Positions 57,306-64,000 of a stretch of 64,000 bases of DNA are shown piece after piece (position 1 is the stretch's first letter; the number at the start of each line of letters is the position of its first letter). The DNA is from Oxyruncus cristatus (lineage: Eukaryota > Chordata > Aves > Passeriformes > Cotingidae). Location: NCBI GenBank assembly GCA_013399855.1, contig VXAY01004289.1:1368243-1432242 (forward strand), given 5' to 3'. Under the pieces are notes generated by a model. That model was not told the DNA's origin, made no database searches, and saw only the letters and a program-made list of their open reading frames with translations. The translations under genes were made by a program, and so were the position numbers.

Positions 57306-57479
57306 CTGCTGTGGCCAAGAGAGGTTCCCTCAAGTTCTCCTCCTCCCCCAGAGCTGAGCTGATGCCTCATCTTCCCCCTCTCCAAATGGAATGACACTAT
57401 TGATTTAGACCTGCAAGTGAGCAGTGGGTGTTGGAACACCAGCAGGATGAATTCCTGCGTTCCCGTGCTATTGATGGGC

Positions 57480-57615
57480 TGCTCCGAGCCCTTATTGGGA
57501 AGTTTCCAAGCTCATTAGAGAGGTGTCTGTTTGCCATGTAATTAACTCCGAATGAGATCAGCAATGAGCACACCATTATGGTTCCAGGCAGTTACTGAGC
57601 TTGCAAGGAGCAGGT
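57480..57615. promoter_or_regulatory. AT-rich island, possible regulatory element
   Basis: AAGCTCATTAGAGAGG, CCATGTAATTAACTCCG and CACCATTATGG within 135 bp; no ORF or repeat. Inference only. Confidence 0.3.
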
Positions 57616-60045
57616 AAGCAGCTGCCAGGATCCCCCTGGCTGGACAGGCAGCGGCCCGTGGAGCAGATGGATGAGCAGAGACACAGGGATAACAGGAATA
57701 AAGGATGTCAGGGGTGTTGGAGAGGCTGATAGAGAGGGGCTGAAGGTGGGGCTGGAGATCTCACTCCCTCCCTCCCTTCCTGGGAAAGGCAGAGATGGCT
57801 CCGATAGACCCTCAAGGGCTTTGCCACCTCCCTAGCACTGAATGCACCTCATCCACAGGCTTTTCGGGCTGAAGATCCCCTGAAACATCCATCAGGAAGC
57901 CAGGAACCTCACCAAAAATCCCAGTCCATCTGTGGGCCGAGCTGAACGGGCTCCACACTGTCAGCTTTGGCTGCATCCATCACCCCCTGCACACAGTGTT
58001 GTTTCTCCATCCCAGTGCGTGGTATCCCCTGTCTCCTTCCAGAGGGGTCTTTGCTGGAAACGCCCTTGCTGCTCCATACATCCCACCAGGATAAGGAAAC
58101 TCCTCTGCTTCCACAGACCTGTGTGACCAGTCACTGGGTAACAGCAAATTAAACACAGAAAAAGCACTTCTGTGCCTTCTCCCATCCCTGTCGCTTCATC
58201 CCTCCCAGGATGATGGGAAACTGGTGTCACTCCTGCACCTTCCCCCAGGAGGGCACCAGGAAGGGAATAGCTGCCCCCAGTTTGTGTAAGCATGGGAAGT
58301 GAGGAGGGAATTGGGGTCAGGGTAGGGCTGGGAAGCTGCACAGAGGATGTTGTAGTCCTGGGGATGGGGTTTGCTCAGCGAAGGGCTCTGTCTGATGCCC
58401 TGTGGCTCTGCCTGCCCTAATAAAAATCACACATTTCACATGTATTATTTTTTAAATTGAAGCTTTTTTTTAAAAAAAAAAAAACCACAAAAAAACTTCA
58501 GTGGGTTTTGGCTGCTTTATCCCCTTATTGGGATTATTTAAATCAAAAGCAGAAATGGGGGGGAGGCTCCTTTCGTGGTTCCAGCTGGCTGAGAGCCAGC
58601 TGTGGCTGTGCTCCCCGGGCTGGTGTGGAGGCCGAGGGTGGCTGGGGGTGCCCGTGGTCCAGCAGATCACTGTCCCAAAGCACCACCAGGAGAATAGCAA
58701 GGAGGTGGTGAACCCATGTCCCTCCCGGGTTGGTGGAGGGACTAAAGTCGCCCTGCCAAAACCCCCCTGCTCCCAGGATGCTGCTCCCTTCCCGGGCCGG
58801 GAGGGCGGTTTGTCCTGGGCCACGCTGCTGCCTCCACGTGGCTCGGCCCCCAAATCCCAGCGGAGAGAGGGCTGGAGCGGGGAGCTGAGGTGACCAAACG
58901 TCCTGGCAGTGACAGGGACAGCAGCTTGTTGGAGCTGGTGGGTGTTTTCGTTGCACAAAGCCCTCTCCTCCTCCCGGCCCGGGGCTGTCTCCTGCTCCCC
59001 GGCATCGCTGTAGCTACGGGCGATTTTCTGTGCTCGAGTTTTGCAAAGCCATATTAAGAAAAATCTCGCCCTGGTGCTGCTGGCTCTGCTCCAGGCTGGA
59101 AATTGCATTCCCCTGCTTGAAATTCCTCCCGGAGTTTCAGATGGAGAATGTACAACTTCACTTTCCATCTCGAGCTGCTGTCACACATTTTAATAACAGG
59201 GGCTGGGCTCCGCCCCAGCGGTGGCCGCGTGCCAGGATTCTGGAGCGAACCCGTTGGAGCGGTTGTGGTGATGAGGGTTGGGATGGCTGTGGTGCTGCTG
59301 GAGCTGTGGCTCAGCCCCGGCCCCTCTGGCCCCCCCCAAGCCCAGCTCAGCTCCTTGGACTGAGGGTTTGTGGGTTGGTTTTCCAACCTTGGTGATGAGC
59401 TTTGGTGTCTCCTTTGCCGTGGGTGATGGAAACCCGGAGCAGACAGGATCAGCTCTGTGTGCTGCACCAAGCGTTCCTGATCCTAATCAGGAGGCAGGAT
59501 CCATTCCTCCTCCTTACTCATATCCTACGATATTCTAAGATTCTGCCCTGGCTTTGCTGGCCCTGGTGAGCTCTGGCAGAGCCTCGATGGTCCCACCCAG
59601 GTTGTGCCTCTGTAAAACCTGCCACTCCCGCCTGCAGGATCAGGATAAATCCCCCTGCAACTTGACATTGATGATGATGGGTTTTTTCCAATACTCAAAG
59701 GACAAACCTCAAAGCTTGACAGGTCTCTGGGGAAAGGCCAGCTGAGCTGGGTGACAACGGGTGGCCTTTTCTCAGCACCAGGGGGTGGCACTGCCAAAGA
59801 TCCCGGTGACATCCCTGTCTGGATGACCCAAGGGACAGCTCTTGGTGGGGACCACAGTGGAGAGTGACCTTGCCTCCTCGTCTGGAGGTGCTGTGCTGCT
59901 TTAGTCCCAGAGCTGCTCTTGCAGTCAGACTTGGGCATCCCCCATCCCTGGGGACAGGGCCACCTGCATCCCTTGGGATGGGGTTTGCCTCCCTGGCCGC
60001 TGGTGCAGCTTTGCCTCTCTCCGGGCTCCCTTTTATGGGCTGCTC
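57616..60045. other. Intergenic, no gene recognised
   Basis: GC-rich sequence with short poly-A/T tracts (near 58470). No exon or RNA supported. Confidence 0.5.
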
Positions 60046-60270
60046 TTTGAACCCGAGGAGTTGTGCTGTATTTGTACAACACACCACCATAATCAGGGAA
60101 ACAGCCTTCCTAATTGGATTGGAAGGGCCCGGAGTAATTGGCTGTTTGGAGCAGCCGTTTCGAATCAAGCTGTGAGCGCCTTAATAAGTTTGCTCGCCTT
60201 TATCAGCTTGGCAAGCCCCGCCGTGGAGGTGACCTGCTAAATGATCTCCCGTGTTCCTAAAGCATTTTTC
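60046..60270. promoter_or_regulatory. AT-rich, homeodomain-motif island
   Basis: CCTAATTGGATTGG, GGAGTAATTGGCTG, CCTTAATAAGTTTGC and CTAAATGATCTCCC within about 140 bp. It is the densest cluster of its kind in the interval. Possible enhancer; inference only. Confidence 0.35.
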
Positions 60271-61689
60271 ATCCCTGCTGATCCCTTGAGCCCTTTTCTT
60301 TCTCTCTTTGTAATAACAAACTTTGGGAAATCCCAGAGCACCCACGCTGTGGCTCCCGCCTGCCTGCGGCAGAGGGGGGGCTCTGGAGGAGGGTCGTGGT
60401 GCTGAGGGGGCTGGTTGGGATGCAGGGGTCCCATCCTGCTGGGTTTGGGGTGGGGGATAGGGTGGGCAAGGGGGGCATCGAGCTCAGGTGGTGCTGTGCT
60501 GATGCTGCTGTGTTTGGCCCTCGGGGCTCGTCACTGTGCTGTCCCAGATGACCCTCTCCTGCTCTGGGACCAGGATTTCAGCCCACCGTGGGAACAGCTG
60601 ACTCCAGGTGAGCCTGGGATGGGACACAGGGGCTTTTGGGGTGGCTGTCCTCAGAGCTTGCCCTGTCCTGGTGTTTCTTCCCTTTAGGGCTGAGCTTGCA
60701 GGGCAAAGAGGGAATACACCTGGCTGAAGGGAACCCTCCCCAAAAAAAACAATTCAGCGCACATTTATGTGCACAACTACTTCTGGCATCAGCTCTCACG
60801 GCCTTTTGAAAGGGTCACTGGACTCTCCCAGCTGAGGCAAACTGCAGATCTGGTGCTGGGTCTGCACGGAGGGAGTGACACCGTCCCTGAGCATCCCGCG
60901 GGCTGGGCCACCTCCTGCTGCTCCCTGGTACCCCTGCAAGCCTGGCAGCCCCAGGAATCACTGCAGTGGGAGCTCCCAGCCAGCCTGGATGTGTCTCACC
61001 TCCGTCCCTTGGCAGTCCTTTGCCCACGCTCCAGCCCCTCCGTGGAGCATCCCAAGCTGGCAGTCAGGATACAGGGTATGGCAGTGCCTGTCCCTGCTCG
61101 CCCCAGGGGTGACGATGGATCCTCCCAGCACCATTCCCAAGGCATGGCTGGCTGTGCCAGCTCCACACCGTGCTGCTCCCGTGGTCCATGTCCTGCACTG
61201 CCAGCCCTGGGTGGCCACTGCCAGCCAAGGGCACTGAGCAGGGGGAGAATTGCAGAACTCCTTTATTTCAACCAAAATGTCCTGATTTTGCTAAAAAATG
61301 GCACCTGAGCTGGTTGTCCTCAATTGCCTGAGCTGCAGGCAAGGCAGGGAGCTGGTCCCTGTCCAGTGGGGTCTGAGCTGAATCCAAGGACCCTCCTGCA
61401 GGGCCCCCCCAGCTGATCCAGATGTGGGGCTGGGGCATCCCTGGGCACAGCAGGAGCCCCCGGAGCTCTCCAAGCTTCCTGCCCTCCCTGTGGCGCTCGG
61501 AGTGAGCCCCCAGCTCCTGTTTTAAGCCTTTTCCCTCAATTTTGCAGGTAAGAAAGGAAGAGATGCTGCTCCAACTGCCCCATAGGGAAGCTGGCAGTGC
61601 CAAGAGACCTCGTGGCACCAGCTCTGTGCCTTGCACCGAGGATGAGGAGGGTGGGAATGCTCTGCTCCCCCCTCCCGCCTTTCCAGAGT

Positions 61690-61990
61690 CTCCGTGGCTG
61701 TGTTTGGACACAAGTTTGTCAGAATGGATAGATTCTTGCCAAACGTTTCCATTTTGACAAATTGGCGTTTTCCAACAACAACATTCCCCTCCCCCCCAAC
61801 CCAAACAGGGAGCTGGAGCCGTTCCCGACGCTCCCGCCCGGCGTGGAACGGTTCCTATTTCCAATCCTCACGTAAACCCGACAAGAGCTGGCAAGTGCCA
61901 CGCCACGGATTCTGGACGCGTTTGTATTTATCAAACTGCTCCCGAGAACAGATTCACTTCCTGGATGTAATCTTTCCTGCTCGGTTTTCC
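61690..61990. promoter_or_regulatory. Possible regulatory island upstream of HS3ST6
   Basis: TTGCCAAACGTTTCCATTTT, GACAAATTGGCGTTTTCC and TTTGTATTTATCAAACTGC in low-repeat sequence, about 2 kb before the HS3ST6 exon. Inference only. Confidence 0.25.
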
Positions 61991-62111
61991 CAGCGGAACC
62001 TTCGCCTTGGGAGCTGGAAGGGATCTCCCGTTCTTTCCTCCCGCTGAAAAGCTCCTGAGCGGGACGGGCCGGCGGCCCCCGCGCAGCCACGAGAGGGCAC
62101 AAAGCCCTGCA

Positions 62112-62465
62112 GCCAGGCAGCCCTGTCACCGTGTCACCCTGTCACCGTGTCACCCTGCAGCTCTGCAACCCTGTCACCCTGCAGCCAGGCAATCCTGTCA
62201 CTGTGTCACCCTGCAACCATGTCACCCTGTCACTGTGTCACCCTGCAGCTGTCACCTTGCAGCCATGTCACCGCGTCACCCTGCACCCCTATCCTTTCAG
62301 TCCTTTCACCCTGCAGCCCTTTCTCCCTGAAGTTCTGTCACCCTGCAGCCACACAGTCATGCAGCTGCATCACCCTGTCGCTGTCACCCTGCAGCCCTGG
62401 CACTGTGTCACCCTGCAGCCCTGGCACTGTGTCACCCTGCAGCCCTGGCACTGCACAAGCTCAGT
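62112..62465. repeat. GTCACCCTGCAGC-type minisatellite
   Basis: About 350 bp of degenerate 10-25 bp units (CACCCTGCAGCC, CTGTCACCGTGTCACC). The last three units, of about 27 bp (CCCTGGCACTGTGTCACCCT), are nearly identical. Confidence 0.95.
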
Positions 62466-62924
62466 AAGTTAATTAAGACAGTGCTGATTTCAGAGGGAGA
62501 GGAGGACGGCTTTGCACAGGGCTGGGAACCAACCAGGGAACCATCCCAATCCATCATCCATCACCCGCGGATTTTCACCCACACCACCTCAGCTGCTGCT
62601 CTGGGGCAGATCTGGGAATGTGCCTGGGAATGGGGTGGAAACCCGGGACAGGCCTTCCCATCCCAAACAAGAACCACGGGCACATGGGGGCTGTTTCCCC
62701 ACCCTCAGTGGGAGCCCGGGAGCTGCATTTCCGGGGTACTGGGGTTTGTGCCCATTTATTTCCAGCCTGGTGCCTGCCTGGGGTCCCTCCACCACCGTGG
62801 AGCTGGAGCTGCAGCCTCCCTGGTGCGGCCCTTTCCATGGTGCCAACGGCCACAAACACCCGCTGGAGCCCCGGGAATTATATGGAGAGGGAGGAAAATA
62901 CAAAAGAAGAATATTTAGTGGGAA

Positions 62925-63180
62925 AATGTGGTGAAATGTAGGGATTCATGGGAAAACACGTGAAAACACGGGCAAATGCGTGGAAATACGGGGAAGTGTG
63001 GGAAATGGTGGGAAAATGTGGGGAAGCACGGTGAAAAGAGGAAAAACGTGGGGAAACATTGGGAAATGTAAGAAAATACAGGAACACACGTGAAAACATG
63101 GGGAAATACGGGAAAATGCGGGGAAACACGGAAAACCAAGCAAAAACATGGAAAAACGTGGGGAAACGCGGGAAAACGTG
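62925..63180. repeat. GGGAAAANACG-type purine-rich minisatellite
   Basis: Tandem units of about 9-12 bp such as GGAAAACACG, GGAAATACGG and GGGAAATG(T/C)G, strongly strand-asymmetric (few C or T on the plus strand). Ends about 120 bp before the gap. Confidence 0.9.
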
Positions 63181-63302
63181 TCCCCCAGCACGGTGGGGCC
63201 GGGAGTGCTTCCCCTCAGCACGGGCTGCCCCCTCAGGGTGACCCCCACGCGTGGGGTGCCCCCGTCCCCGCAGGGACCCCGGCGGTGCCCCCCGCGTGTG
63301 CC

Positions 63303-63783
63303 NNNNNNNNNNNNNNNNNNNNNNNNNNNNNNNNNNNNNNNNNNNNNNNNNNNNNNNNNNNNNNNNNNNNNNNNNNNNNNNNNNNNNNNNNNNNNNNNNN
63401 NNNNNNNNNNNNNNNNNNNNNNNNNNNNNNNNNNNNNNNNNNNNNNNNNNNNNNNNNNNNNNNNNNNNNNNNNNNNNNNNNNNNNNNNNNNNNNNNNNNN
63501 NNNNNNNNNNNNNNNNNNNNNNNNNNNNNNNNNNNNNNNNNNNNNNNNNNNNNNNNNNNNNNNNNNNNNNNNNNNNNNNNNNNNNNNNNNNNNNNNNNNN
63601 NNNNNNNNNNNNNNNNNNNNNNNNNNNNNNNNNNNNNNNNNNNNNNNNNNNNNNNNNNNNNNNNNNNNNNNNNNNNNNNNNNNNNNNNNNNNNNNNNNNN
63701 NNNNNNNNNNNNNNNNNNNNNNNNNNNNNNNNNNNNNNNNNNNNNNNNNNNNNNNNNNNNNNNNNNNNNNNNNNNNNNNNNNN
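63303..63783. other. Assembly gap (481 N) before HS3ST6 exon
   Basis: GC-rich sequence on both sides. It removes the 5' part of the HS3ST6 exon. Confidence 0.99.
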
Positions 63784-63923
<140 letters not shown>

Positions 63924-64000
63924 TAAGGGGCGCAGCGCGGGGGGCTCCCGGCGGTGGGTAATTAAGCGCCGAGCGGTGTTAATTGCCGCCCGTGCTGCTG

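Noticed and set aside
62131..62472. Repetitive ORFs rich in CHPAALSP-type units
   Set aside because: Translation of a minisatellite.

Overview
This is a piece of a bird genome (Aves). The evidence is spliced vertebrate genes with canonical GT-AG introns, about two dozen fragments of the avian CR1 LINE, high GC content with CpG-rich promoters, and assembly gaps at GC-rich sites. The gene order is that of human 16p13.3. From general knowledge of bird-mammal synteny, that corresponds to a GC-rich microchromosome (chicken chromosome 14). I cannot name the species.

Left to right: NOXO1 (+), TBL3 (-), a divergent promoter serving a probable SNHG9-like snoRNA host gene (-) and RPS2 (+), NDUFB10 (-), RPL3L (+), a TEX2-like SMP/PH lipid-transfer gene (-), MSRB1 (+, a selenoprotein), an 18-kb intergenic stretch, and the first visible exon of HS3ST6 (+). 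Five protein genes are complete from ATG to stop when their exons are joined in frame: NOXO1 525 aa, TBL3 810 aa, RPS2 286 aa, NDUFB10 176 aa and TEX2-like 854 aa. RPL3L lacks only a first exon that would supply the start codon. MSRB1 lacks exon 1, probably in the N gap at 42258-42723. HS3ST6 is cut by both a gap and the window edge.

The genes do not form one pathway. They are housekeeping or tissue-specific neighbours: ribosome parts (RPS2, RPL3L), ribosome assembly (TBL3, and the H/ACA snoRNA candidate), complex I (NDUFB10), redox (NOXO1, MSRB1), ER lipid transfer (TEX2-like) and heparan sulfate modification (HS3ST6). Neighbouring genes converge (NOXO1/TBL3, RPS2/NDUFB10, RPL3L/TEX2-like) with a polyadenylation signal visible on each side.

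The best points for a second look are: (1) the in-frame UGA selenocysteine codon of MSRB1 together with a well-formed SECIS element in its 3' UTR; (2) a two-exon minus-strand non-coding gene upstream of RPS2 whose intron folds as an H/ACA snoRNA; (3) a TCTCGCGAGA element in that divergent promoter; (4) a TEX2 paralogue sitting between RPL3L and MSRB1, where I know of none in human; (5) homeodomain-motif-rich islands in the gene-free 18 kb. I found no wholly new system.
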